Shown here one piece after another: positions 1-7,891 of a stretch of DNA of 64,000 nucleotides. The stretch covers positions 806,001 through 870,000 of the forward strand of contig OZ252212.1 in the NCBI GenBank assembly GCA_965248955.1, written 5' to 3'. Source of the DNA: DAOUJH01 sp965248955 (GTDB taxonomy: Bacteria > Chloroflexota > Dehalococcoidia > Lucifugimonadales > QGNO01). The translations under genes were made by a program, and so were the position numbers. Below the pieces are notes generated by a model that was not told where the DNA came from, searched no databases, and worked only from the letters and a program-made list of their open reading frames with translations. Numbering within the stretch: position 1 is the stretch's first letter; every line of letters starts with the position of its first letter.

Positions 1-77
1 ATCAGGCGGCAGCAGAACGGGCCGGCCAGTACCTGGGTCAAATCTAGAACACGCAAACCTTCCAGTGGCTTAGTCAT
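1..77 (-). CDS. CaiB/BaiF (family III) CoA-transferase, N-terminal fragment
   Basis: The first 25 codons of a minus-strand gene run off the left edge. The start is the ATG at 77-75, preceded by GGGAGG about 6 nt upstream. The visible peptide has the typical opening of family III CoA-transferases, in which a Gly-Leu-Arg-Val-Leu-Asp-Leu strand is followed by a Leu-Ala-Gly-Pro-Phe loop. These enzymes move CoA between carboxylic acids in the cytoplasm. Substrate and active-site Asp lie outside the window. A strong promoter lies just upstream, so this is probably the first gene of its transcript. Confidence 0.8.
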   Translation of the reverse strand, partial: MTKPLEGLRVLDLTQVLAGPFCCRL

Positions 78-127
78 GAAATGCCTCCCTATTCTTCAAT
101 GAAACCGCGCCGTAGAAACGCAGCACG

Positions 128-156
128 AGTTTAGGTGTGCCCCCAACCACTGTCAA
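128..156 (-). promoter_or_regulatory. sigma70-type promoter of the CoA-transferase gene
   Basis: On the minus strand a perfect TTGACA (156-151) is separated by 17 nt from TAAACT (133-128). Transcription would begin about 45 nt before the CoA-transferase start codon. It is divergent from the amidohydrolase gene at 232, which may use a weaker TTCCAA/TATACT pair at 171-199 on the plus strand. Confidence 0.65.
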
Positions 157-231
157 GGGCGGCAGCTCTGTTCCAATGAGGACGGTTTCTGTATATACTT
201 CGCCGTACCTAGCACTTGTTGGGGGGGATTT

Positions 232-1575
232 ATGCCTACCGTAGTTGAGATGAAGCAGGCGGCCATAGCCGCCATAGAGGAACGCAAGGATGAGATCACA
301 GGCATAGCCCAGCACATCCTACGCAACCCGGAGACGGGCTTTACCGAGCAAAAGACGTCCAAGCTGGTTCAGGAGAAGTTCCAGTCCATGGGTATCCCCT
401 TTCAAAATGGTCTGGCCATCACCGGGGTCAAGGGCTCGGTGGAAGGCGGAGCGGGACCTGGGCCGTCGGTGGCAGTGATCGGAGAGCTGGACTCGCTGCG
501 TGTCCTGGAGCATCCCTACCATGACGAAGTAACCGGGGCGGCCCATGCCTGCGGTCATCATTGCCAGATAGGCAGCATGCTGGGCGCAATGATCGGGCTG
601 ATGACGCCGGAGGTCTTAGGGAATCTATCGGGGCGCATACTGCCCATTGCCGTGCCCGCGGAAGAGTTCATTGAGGTGGAGCGCCGCATGAACCTGCGAG
701 AGAGCGGCAGTATAGAATTCATGGGCGGCAAGCAGGAGTTCATCAAACTCGGCACTTTTGACGACGTGGATATGGCAATGATCTGCCACACCATGGCGGA
801 GGAGTTCTCCCTGGGCATTGGCGGTACAAGCAACGGCCACGTGGTCAAGTTTGTGCAGTACACGGGCCGGGGCGCCCATGCCGGCGGTGCGCCGCACATG
901 GGCATCAACGCACTCAATGCAGCAATGATAGCCCTCTCCGGCATCAACGCTAACCGAGAAACCTTCCGCGAGCAAGATACCGTACGCGTACACGGCATTC
1001 TGACCCGCGGCGGCGATGCGGTGAGCGCGGTGCCATCCAACGTTACCCTGGAATGGCGAGTGCGATCCGGAAACCTGGACGCTATAGTACATAACAGTGC
1101 CAAGGTGGATCGCAGCTTCAAGGCCGGTGCCTTGGCCGTAGGGGCAAAGGTCAGCATCACCAACATAGCCGGGTATTTACCCATGCGCAACAATAAGACC
1201 CTGCAAGACCTCTTCGTTGGAAATGCCGCGGACGTAGTAGGCAAGGAGCACGTACTGGTGCGACCTGACACCCACAACGGCGGAGGCTCCACGGACATGG
1301 GCGACCTTGCTCAGATTATGCCGCTGATCCACCCATATTGCGGCGGAGCAACGGGCACGGGCCACGGCAAGGACTACGTTATCCAGGACTATGAGAAGGC
1401 TGTGGTGCAGCCGGCCAAGGCTATGGCGGCCACTGTAATAGACCTGCTGTCTGAAGGAGCGTCGAAGGCTATGGAAGTCAAGGCCACTGACAAGCCGCCG
1501 ATGACCAAGGATCAGTACCTGAAGTTCCAGAGGGAACGCAACGATGTGATAGAGTTCGACGGAGACACAGCCTAG
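232..1575 (+). CDS. M20 family amidohydrolase (AbgB/HipO-like metallopeptidase)
   Basis: A 447-aa zinc amidohydrolase of the M20D type, which hydrolyses N-acyl amino acids, aminobenzoyl-glutamate or similar amides in the cytoplasm. Visible signatures are Glu-Leu-Asp-Ser-Leu (about 85-89), the metal-binding His-Ala-Cys-Gly-His-His (105-110), Pro-Ala-Glu-Glu (142-145) with the catalytic Glu, and the dimerisation-domain Gly-Arg-Gly-Ala-His-Ala near 212-217. A G-rich Shine-Dalgarno tract precedes the ATG. No signal peptide is seen. The C-terminal ~40 residues extend beyond the core fold. Substrate cannot be told from sequence; the neighbouring CoA-transferase suggests a catabolic locus (inference). 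Confidence 0.9.
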   Translation: MPTVVEMKQAAIAAIEERKDEITGIAQHILRNPETGFTEQKTSKLVQEKFQSMGIPFQNGLAITGVKGSVEGGAGPGPSVAVIGELDSLRVLEHPYHDEVTGAAHACGHHCQIGSMLGAMIGLMTPEVLGNLSGRILPIAVPAEEFIEVERRMNLRESGSIEFMGGKQEFIKLGTFDDVDMAMICHTMAEEFSLGIGGTSNGHVVKFVQYTGRGAHAGGAPHMGINALNAAMIALSGINANRETFREQDTVRVHGILTRGGDAVSAVPSNVTLEWRVRSGNLDAIVHNSAKVDRSFKAGALAVGAKVSITNIAGYLPMRNNKTLQDLFVGNAADVVGKEHVLVRPDTHNGGGSTDMGDLAQIMPLIHPYCGGATGTGHGKDYVIQDYEKAVVQPAKAMAATVIDLLSEGASKAMEVKATDKPPMTKDQYLKFQRERNDVIEFDGDTA

Positions 1576-1775
1576 CAAATTTGCCAGGCAGACGTACCGT
1601 CGTCTTCCAATGATAGCGGGCCTGGGCGGCCCCCTGAGCACAGGCGCCCCACAAGTCCTGGGCATAGCTATAGCAGTGCCGCCGTCGGAGGCCGGGCATC
1701 GGGCTGTTCCAAGTACGGCGCTTCCCCCGTTCTCTCAGGTTGTATTGGCAAGCCCTATTGTGTCAAGATAGCGGC

Positions 1776-2540
1776 ATGCCGCAGATGCCCGCAGGAGTTG
1801 AGCCAATTACCCTAATCCCTGCGGTGTTCATAATACTGGCCGCTGGGATAGTAAAAGGCGCCACCGGCTTTGGATTCGCCCTCGTAGCCACGCCGCTGTT
1901 GCTGCTGCTGTGGGAGCCCAAGACGTTGGTGCCCGTATTCATCCCTCTCAGCATTGTGGCCGACACTTTCATAGTAATGCAAACCTGGCGGCAAGTTGAA
2001 TGGGGTAAGGTATTGCCCTTGGTGGTCACCGGGGTGGTGGGCGTTCCGCTGGGTACTTACGTTTTGCTGGTGGCGCCTTCAGAAACGCTGCGTATAGCAG
2101 TGGCAGGCATTGCACTGACTGTGGCAACTCTCATACTGCTGGGAATTACCGTACCAATACGGAGAGAGAAAGTAGCATCCGGCGTCACGGGGTTCCTCAG
2201 CGGATTGCTTTCTACAAGCACAACAATGTCCGGGCCGCCGGTGGTGCTGATGATGATCAACCAGGGCTGGAACAGACAAACGTTCCGCGCCTGCCTGGGC
2301 ATGTTCTTCTTTGTCCTCCAGGTATTCGCCATCGCATCCCTAACTTTGGCCGGGTCTCTGACTTTGCAGACGCTGGCCGTATCGGCAATTCTGTGGCCAT
2401 CGGTGATCGTGGGTAGCGCCCTGGCTCTGCTTATACTGCCTCGTATATCGCAGCGGGTGTTCATGCGCATAGCCATCGTGCTGGTTATTACCACGGCAAC
2501 CGTGGTAATAGTGGAGACAGCCCTGCAAGCAGTCGGCTAG
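1776..2540 (+). CDS. TauE/SafE-family membrane transporter
   Basis: About 254 aa, almost entirely hydrophobic, with eight or so transmembrane segments. It has the family's repeated half pattern, including Lys-Gly-Ala-Thr-Gly-Phe-Gly-Phe near the N-terminus and a Phe-Leu-Ser-Gly-Leu-Leu-Ser motif at the start of the second half. TauE/SafE proteins export or import small sulfur-containing or organic anions such as sulfite, sulfoacetate or taurine-derived acids. The reading frame is open back to a TTG at 1740, but ATG 1776 (or 1785) gives a more normal N-terminus. Its stop overlaps the end of the convergent aroKB gene by 4 nt. The substrate is not determinable here. Confidence 0.88.
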   Translation: MPQMPAGVEPITLIPAVFIILAAGIVKGATGFGFALVATPLLLLLWEPKTLVPVFIPLSIVADTFIVMQTWRQVEWGKVLPLVVTGVVGVPLGTYVLLVAPSETLRIAVAGIALTVATLILLGITVPIRREKVASGVTGFLSGLLSTSTTMSGPPVVLMMINQGWNRQTFRACLGMFFFVLQVFAIASLTLAGSLTLQTLAVSAILWPSVIVGSALALLILPRISQRVFMRIAIVLVITTATVVIVETALQAVG

Positions 2541-4195
2541 CCGGCCAGCTCTGCCAGGACCTCACGCACCAAGTCGTAGGGAACGTCGTTGCGTACCACC
2601 GCCCTGCCAACCCCCTCCAAGAGGACCCAGCGCAGGTTCGAACCCTCGGCCTTCTTGTCCAGGGTCATCGCCGCCTCTACCCGCTCTATCTCTACATCAG
2701 AGATGCGCACCGGTAGGTCGAATCGGCGCAGCACCTCTTCCTGCCGTTCCAAAACGTCGACTGGAGTAACTCCCATGCGCACTCCTATCCCGGCGGCGCC
2801 CATCATGCCAATGGCCACGGCCTCGCCGTGGAGCAGCCTCCCATATTCCGTGGCGGCTTCCAGCGCATGTCCAATGGTGTGACCGTAGTTGAGCAGGTTG
2901 CGATAACCCAGGGTCTCGCGCTCGTCTTGGGAGACCACTTCAGCCTTGATCGACATGCTTCTCTTGATTACTTCTGTGGTCAGCTCATATTCCAAGCCAA
3001 TCAAATCGTTGGCCTGTTGCTCGAAAGTCTCGAATAGACCGGCGTCCAGAATGAGGCCGTGTTTTATAGCCTCCGCCCAACCCTCCATCGCCTCTCGCAC
3101 TGGCAGAGTCAGCAAAGTCGATACGTCCGCAACCACAATGAGCGGCTGGTGAAAGGCGCCGACCAGATTCTTGGCCTGCGGAAGGTCGACCGCGGTCTTG
3201 CCGCCTATGGACGAGTCCATCATGGCGGCAATGCTGGTGGGCACTTGGACGAAGCGCATACCGCGGTTGTAGGTGGCGGCCACGAAGCCCGCTAGGTCGC
3301 CGACCACGCCACCGCCAAGGGCGACGATGACGTTGCCGCGCTGCGCTCGCCGTGCCGCCAGCCAGTGGTAGATTTCACCGGCTGTGTCCAGGGTCTTGCT
3401 GGCCTCGCCGGGAGCGAAGGTGTACAGGTGCGATTCGATCCCGGCAAGCTCCAAGGTCTTCTGAACGGCTTCGCCGTAGAGACCGGCCACCGTGTGGTCT
3501 GAGATCAGGTAAACCGGCCCGGCTACATCCGATTTGCTGAGATCCTCTCCAAGCTGCGACAGAAGCCCCCATCCAGCCAGCAAGGGGCAGTCGCCGGCGG
3601 AAGAGTGAACCGTAGCGGCGAGGTGGGGGCTGCCGGCAAACGGCTGACCGCTGGCGGCGGGTCTGCCGGAGAGGATGCGCCAGGCGCGCACCACCTCATC
3701 AGCGGCTTGCTGCACGGAGATGCGGTTGGTGTTGACCGTCCAGTGCGCCGTGGCATAGGCGGGCTGTCGCTCCGCCTTTTGCCGGCGGATACTGGCAAGC
3801 TGGTCCTGGCTTTCCAGGAGAGGCCGTACCGCCTCTCCGCCGTACTGCCTCTTCTGCTCTTGCAAACGCTGGTGGATGGTCTCAGGCAGAGCATCCAGGC
3901 AGACGATTACGCCCGCTGCTTCCATGCTCTCTCTGTTTTCAGGAAAGGTTATGGCGCCGCCGCCAACAGCAACCACTCGGCCTTGACCCGCGCATGCCTC
4001 GCGCACGGCGTCACGTTCCAGCCGGCGGAAGTGCTCCTCGCCGTGATCCTCAAAGATAGCGGCTATGGTCTTGCCCGCCTTGTCCACAATCTCCCGGTCG
4101 ACGTCGATGAACCGCCAGCCAAGGATGCGGGCAACGACCTGACCCACCGTCGACTTGCCCGTTCCCGGGTATCCTGTGAGAATGATATTTCGCAA
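2537..4195 (-). CDS. aroKB: Fused shikimate kinase / 3-dehydroquinate synthase (AroK-AroB)
   Basis: One polypeptide carries two shikimate-pathway enzymes. The N-terminal ~170 residues are shikimate kinase, with P-loop GYPGTGKST and the Gly-Gly-Gly substrate loop. The remaining ~360 are 3-dehydroquinate synthase, with the NAD-binding GGGVVGDLAGF motif, Pro-Thr-Ser-Ile...Gly-Gly-Lys, and the metal-binding NYGHTIGH histidines. The two steps are not consecutive (step 2 and step 5). The frame is open to an ATG at 4261 without a ribosome site. A TTG at 4195 lies 10 nt after AAAGGA and is preferred, giving about 552 aa. aroE and aroC are at 10.9-13.1 kb, so the pathway genes are split. Confidence 0.92.
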   Translation of the reverse strand: MRNIILTGYPGTGKSTVGQVVARILGWRFIDVDREIVDKAGKTIAAIFEDHGEEHFRRLERDAVREACAGQGRVVAVGGGAITFPENRESMEAAGVIVCLDALPETIHQRLQEQKRQYGGEAVRPLLESQDQLASIRRQKAERQPAYATAHWTVNTNRISVQQAADEVVRAWRILSGRPAASGQPFAGSPHLAATVHSSAGDCPLLAGWGLLSQLGEDLSKSDVAGPVYLISDHTVAGLYGEAVQKTLELAGIESHLYTFAPGEASKTLDTAGEIYHWLAARRAQRGNVIVALGGGVVGDLAGFVAATYNRGMRFVQVPTSIAAMMDSSIGGKTAVDLPQAKNLVGAFHQPLIVVADVSTLLTLPVREAMEGWAEAIKHGLILDAGLFETFEQQANDLIGLEYELTTEVIKRSMSIKAEVVSQDERETLGYRNLLNYGHTIGHALEAATEYGRLLHGEAVAIGMMGAAGIGVRMGVTPVDVLERQEEVLRRFDLPVRISDVEIERVEAAMTLDKKAEGSNLRWVLLEGVGRAVVRNDVPYDLVREVLAELAG

Positions 4196-4304
4196 GGTCA
4201 GGCGTTCCTTTCTCGCAACAGCCCGTCCACCGGATTCACGTCCCCGGTTCCGGGGATGCAAGCAACGGCGGCAAGGGTCGGCGGGGCAATGCGCTGGCGG
4301 GGCC

Positions 4305-4739
4305 TCAAGCTACGTCCTTTACCATTTCCACGTGCAGGATGCCGGCTTCCATGAACGTGTCGCCGCGCTCTTGGTAACCGCGATTGGCGTAGAAGTGCCT
4401 GACGTAATGCTGAGCGTGGAGGGAGATGAGCTTGATTCCCTGCGACCGGGCCTCGTTTTCCAGGAAGGCGAGCACCCTGCCGCCAATTCCGTTGAGCCGC
4501 AACGCCGCATCTACCGCCATGCGCCCAATACGCGCTTCGGTAGGCGTGTCCAGAATGAGCCGTCCCGTCCCAACGACCACGCCATCCTGGAAAGCAACGG
4601 CATGGACGGCGGTGTCATCCAACTCGTCCACTTCCAGTTCGGCGGGAACACCCTGCTCATCGACAAAGACGCGGGTACGGAGGATGCGTACAGCCTCCAT
4701 CTCCTGGGGAGTCTCCAACCTTTTGACTACAAGGGACAT
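4305..4739 (-). CDS. GNAT family N-acetyltransferase (ElaA-like)
   Basis: 144 aa. The order of elements fits small GNAT enzymes of the ElaA/YjcF kind: an N-terminal Val-Phe-Val-Asp-Glu-Gln-Gly motif, the Arg-Ile-Gly-Arg-Met-Ala-Val strand of the acetyl-CoA site, and a C-terminal Ala-Gln-His-Tyr-Val...Phe-Tyr. These transfer an acetyl group from acetyl-CoA to an amine; the substrate is unknown. Start at ATG 4739. A TATAAT (4750-4745) ends only about 5 nt before it, so the transcript may have almost no leader. It is 44 nt upstream of aroKB on the same strand and could be cotranscribed. Confidence 0.85.
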   Translation of the reverse strand: MSLVVKRLETPQEMEAVRILRTRVFVDEQGVPAELEVDELDDTAVHAVAFQDGVVVGTGRLILDTPTEARIGRMAVDAALRLNGIGGRVLAFLENEARSQGIKLISLHAQHYVRHFYANRGYQERGDTFMEAGILHVEMVKDVA

Positions 4740-4803
4740 ACCGGAGATTATAGCAAAGGAGACAGAAAAAGGCCGCCTGCCCGTCTGCCCACCTGTCACA
4801 CCC

Positions 4804-5045
4804 CTTTCGTCATTGCGAGCGCAGCAAAGCAATCCAGCGGTGGGGTGGTGTCATTCTGAGCGTAGCGAAGAATCCAAGGCCGTCGGTCTAGAACACCTCC
4901 CGACGAGGCAAGCCGGGGCAACCCCCACCGTCTTCCTCGCGAAGGCGGGGAACCAGGGGTGGAGGGATGCGGCGACAACGGAGCAAGGCCAAACGGCCTA
5001 ACCCTCCATCCACTGCCAGTTTGAGCGAAGTGAAGAATCTTCTGC
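4804..5045. repeat. Cluster of interspersed intergenic repeat units
   Basis: This stretch of the 583-nt gap between the GNAT gene and otsB has no convincing gene. It holds dispersed-repeat modules: 4804-4850 is nearly identical over about 46 nt to 50501-50547; a related GAGCG-AGCGAAGAATC unit follows at 4856-4874 and another at 5020-5040; and a GCGAAGGCGGGGAACCAGG unit is at 4938-4956. Open frames here are low-complexity Pro/Arg/Ser shadows. Confidence 0.65.
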
Positions 5046-5240
5046 CACAACAAACGATGCCCCCTACCCGCAAACTCAGTCCGCCCGCCACTCCCCACTT
5101 CCCCATCGGCTGCCTTCCCTCTATGATTGGTTCCATGAATACACAGCGCCGAATCGCTCCCTGTCCTCAGTCCGGGAAGCTCCCAGGCGCGTCTTGCACC
5201 CGCGTCTCGACGAAAAACGTGTACTCTCTGACGAGATTCA

Positions 5241-5310
5241 GATTTGTTTCCCATATTTGCAAAAAAGTGGTTCGCATTTAGCCTTTTACTAGACATAACG
5301 TTGGGAACAA
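5241..5310 (+). repeat. ~70-bp dispersed element, copy 1 (upstream of otsB)
   Basis: The segment matches 54014-54087 almost base for base in three blocks: the GATTTG..CCCATATTTGC block, the run of A followed by TTCGCATTTAGCCTT, and GACATAACGTT. Short variable spacers separate the last two blocks. It ends 12 nt before the otsB start codon. The sequence is AT-rich compared with its surroundings. Whether it is a mobile remnant, a promoter module or an RNA leader cannot be decided from two copies. Confidence 0.7.
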
Positions 5311-5322
5311 ATACTCGTTAAG

Positions 5323-6135
5323 ATGACTTTGAAAGCGTTGAAGCAAACCGTAACCGGCCTGCTGCCAAATATGCGCACAGAGCGCTGGGGCCTGTTCTGC
5401 GATATTGACGGCACCATCTCCGACATAGCCCCCCGGCCGGAGCTGGCGCGGGTCAGGCCGGGGGCAAAACGGGCGCTGGAAGCACTGGGAGAGCAGCTTG
5501 CGGCAGTGGCAGTGGTCACGGGCCGCGAGATGAAAGAGGCTCGACGCATGGTGGAGGCGGACGACATCGTATATTTCGGGACACACGGGCTGGAGCGCTG
5601 GGAGGATGGAGAGCTGAAGGTTGCACCTGAAGCGGAGCCCCACCTGGACAGGCTTAGGAACGCTACAGCGGAGTTGGCGGGGCGTTTGACGCTTCCCGGA
5701 ATAGTCTTGCAAACCAAGCAAGTGGGCCTGTCGATACACTACCGCACGGCAAAAGATCCGGAGTCTACGCGGGCCGCGATCCTGGAAGCCGTGGAATCCA
5801 CCGGCGCCGGCGATTGGATGCTTGTGCGCGATGGCCGCATGGTGGTGGAGCTTCTTTTGCCCGTTGAGATAGACAAAGGCACGTCTCTGCGCACCTTGGT
5901 GGATGAGCGCAACCTCAATGGGGTGCTGGTGCTCGGCGACGACGTGACGGACGTGAACATGTTCAAGGCGGCGGCAGAGCTGCAAGCCGGCGACTATGTG
6001 AAGGCGGTCAACATAGGCGTGGTTGGGGAAGAAACGCCTGCTGAGGTCATTGAGGCAACAGAGTACAGGCTGGCCGGCGTGGATGAGGTGGAAGCGTTCT
6101 TGATCTGGCTGAGCAACGAGCTGGGGACTAGCTAG
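5323..6135 (+). CDS. otsB: Trehalose-6-phosphate phosphatase (HAD superfamily)
   Basis: 270 aa. It removes phosphate from trehalose 6-phosphate in the cytoplasm. HAD motif I is Asp-Ile-Asp-Gly-Thr (27-31, nucleophile Asp27). The Thr-Gly-Arg motif II follows after about 40 residues, and the Leu-Gly-Asp-Asp-Val-Thr-Asp motif IV lies near 203-210, as in OtsB/TPP proteins. The inserted cap has the TPP-typical Gly-Thr-His-Gly-Leu-Glu. The start ATG follows the 70-bp dispersed element. Its 3' end overlaps the convergent otsA by 8 nt, so both trehalose enzymes share a locus but not a transcript. Confidence 0.92.
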   Translation: MTLKALKQTVTGLLPNMRTERWGLFCDIDGTISDIAPRPELARVRPGAKRALEALGEQLAAVAVVTGREMKEARRMVEADDIVYFGTHGLERWEDGELKVAPEAEPHLDRLRNATAELAGRLTLPGIVLQTKQVGLSIHYRTAKDPESTRAAILEAVESTGAGDWMLVRDGRMVVELLLPVEIDKGTSLRTLVDERNLNGVLVLGDDVTDVNMFKAAAELQAGDYVKAVNIGVVGEETPAEVIEATEYRLAGVDEVEAFLIWLSNELGTS

Positions 6136-7666
6136 TCAGCGAGCCAATCTCTTCAAACTGGCATTGGAACCAGAAGTTGATGTCCTCTCTCTCCACCGCG
6201 TCTATCAGAGAAGCGTTTCGGCGCTGTCGCTCCTCCGTGGGCATATTGAGCGCCTGGTGCATCGCTTGCATGGTGCCTTCTACGTCGGCGTAGGCTACGG
6301 GAAGCACCCCCACCGCAAGCTGGGGGTAGGCGCCGGCGGTCTCGGAAAGGATGACAACGCCGTCTCTCTGGTTGATGAGCGGTCCCTCTTTGGCCACCAG
6401 CGTCATGCCGTCTATGACGGCGTTTTCCAACAAGATGTCGTAGTGACGCATACCGGCCACCGCCTGAACGTAGTTGTTCTCCATGAACAGGTGGATGGGC
6501 TGCCATTCGGGTGTGCCGTAGCCCTGGTTGATAGACTTGGCCGTCTGCTGAATCTCCTCCATGTAGCGTTGGTACTGGCGGATGTGCGTGCGAGAAGGAA
6601 CAAGGAAGGCAACGAATTTGACCTTACCTCTCATTTCAGGATAACGGTCAAGGAGTAGCTGGTAGGAACGGAATCCCCGTAGGATGTTCTTGTTGGGCTC
6701 CGCCCTATCCACGCGCACTATGGTCTTTTCAGCCCAAACGCCGCCAAGCTGACGTTCGTATTCCTGTACCCGGGGAGAAGAGCCGATGCGCCGCACCTCA
6801 TCAACGTTGATAGAGAGCGGGTAAGCACGAACAGCCGTCTCTCTGCCTTCATAGCACACCCTGGATGTAGCGTAGTCCACCTCCACGGAGGGAAGGAACT
6901 CTTCACAAGTCTGTAGAAAGTTACGGCAGTCTCGCCGGGTCTGGAATCCGACGATGTCCGCACTGCAGAGGCTGCTGCAAATGCTGCGCCTAATATGCGA
7001 CGGGATCATTTCCCAGTAACCGGAGGCGGGCCATGGTATGTGGACGTAATGTTGGATAACCGCTTGGGGAAGGCGCTCCCGGACATAGCCGCTTACCAGA
7101 TACAAATGATAATCGTGGATCATCACGCAGACGTCCTGATCCAAGCTTGCCGCCTCTTCAAGCACAGCGTCTGCAAAGGAGCGGTTGACCTTTACATACC
7201 CGTTCTCCCAGGCGTCGTATACCGTGCTGTCTACACTAGGGGTGTAGGACGTGCTCCACATGTAATGCTGAAGAAACCAGAGCAACGGGTTGCAGAACGT
7301 GTTGTAATATTTGTGATAGACGCGCCGTGGAGTGTTGACGTAGCGAAGGGAGAGCTTGTAACCAGGAAGGGCGGCGGGAATGCTTGACCCGTTACTGTTT
7401 TCCCAGATGCGTCTATCCCCCTCCCCCATGGCGGAAGATATCCACGTGAAATCCAGTTCAGAGACCAGCGAGGAGAATGCGGTAACCAGGCTGCCGCTGC
7501 TGCGCCTGGGCTGAAGACTTCCTGAGGGGGTTATCTGGTGCCCGATGGGACCGCGGTTGCTGACCAGAATGAGACGCCGACCGTTCAATGCCTGGGCACA
7601 AAGCTGCAACAGCTTAGCACGCCTAGCCTGGCTAAGAGACGCCACACTCATAGATTCGCCATCCAT
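6128..7666 (-). CDS. otsA: Trehalose-6-phosphate synthase-like GT20 glycosyltransferase
   Basis: 512 aa retaining glycosyltransferase that would join a nucleotide-activated glucose to glucose 6-phosphate. GT20 landmarks are Asn-Arg-Gly-Pro (37-40), His-Asp-Tyr-His (184-187), His-Ile-Pro-Trp-Pro (209-213), a Gly-Phe-Gln-Thr-Arg segment and a C-terminal Leu-Val-Ala-Lys-Glu motif. Unusually, the nucleotide-sugar loop that is Arg-Leu-Asp-Tyr-Ser-Lys-Gly in classical OtsA reads VDRAEPNKN (319-327), so donor or acceptor preference may differ. Pairing with convergent otsB supports trehalose synthesis. Start ATG 7666; an internal ATG at 7651 is possible. Confidence 0.85.
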   Translation of the reverse strand: MDGESMSVASLSQARRAKLLQLCAQALNGRRLILVSNRGPIGHQITPSGSLQPRRSSGSLVTAFSSLVSELDFTWISSAMGEGDRRIWENSNGSSIPAALPGYKLSLRYVNTPRRVYHKYYNTFCNPLLWFLQHYMWSTSYTPSVDSTVYDAWENGYVKVNRSFADAVLEEAASLDQDVCVMIHDYHLYLVSGYVRERLPQAVIQHYVHIPWPASGYWEMIPSHIRRSICSSLCSADIVGFQTRRDCRNFLQTCEEFLPSVEVDYATSRVCYEGRETAVRAYPLSINVDEVRRIGSSPRVQEYERQLGGVWAEKTIVRVDRAEPNKNILRGFRSYQLLLDRYPEMRGKVKFVAFLVPSRTHIRQYQRYMEEIQQTAKSINQGYGTPEWQPIHLFMENNYVQAVAGMRHYDILLENAVIDGMTLVAKEGPLINQRDGVVILSETAGAYPQLAVGVLPVAYADVEGTMQAMHQALNMPTEERQRRNASLIDAVEREDINFWFQCQFEEIGSLTS

Positions 7667-7816
7667 TCAGAAGCAACGGTACGGTCAACCGCCGCTATAG
7701 TTTGAGCCGCCCCAACCGATTAGGTGCCTCCCGAGGGCTGTGACGGCATCTTCCTCGTAAAGCGGGCACGACGTTAGCATAGGGCATGGGTGATGTCAAG
7801 GAAACCCAGCCTTGCG

Positions 7817-7845
7817 TTGACACCCCCAAACGGCACACCTACAAT
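7817..7845 (+). promoter_or_regulatory. sigma70-type promoter of the alaS operon
   Basis: Perfect TTGACA at 7817-7822, 17-nt spacer, TACAAT at 7840-7845. The start site would lie near 7852, leaving about 40 nt of leader before alaS. No T-box is present here, unlike ileS. Confidence 0.75.
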
Positions 7846-7891
7846 CGACAAACCAAGCTGATTAAAGCTCTAACGAGCCTACAGAGACCGA

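Noticed and set aside
4804..5045. CRISPR array
   Set aside because: Repeats are divergent and irregularly spaced, without unique spacers of constant length; no cas genes in the window.
4796..5296. 166-aa minus-strand ORF in the repeat-rich gap
   Set aside because: It is built from repeat units and low-complexity sequence, and shares the NANHFFANMG peptide with another spurious frame because both lie over the 70-bp repeat.
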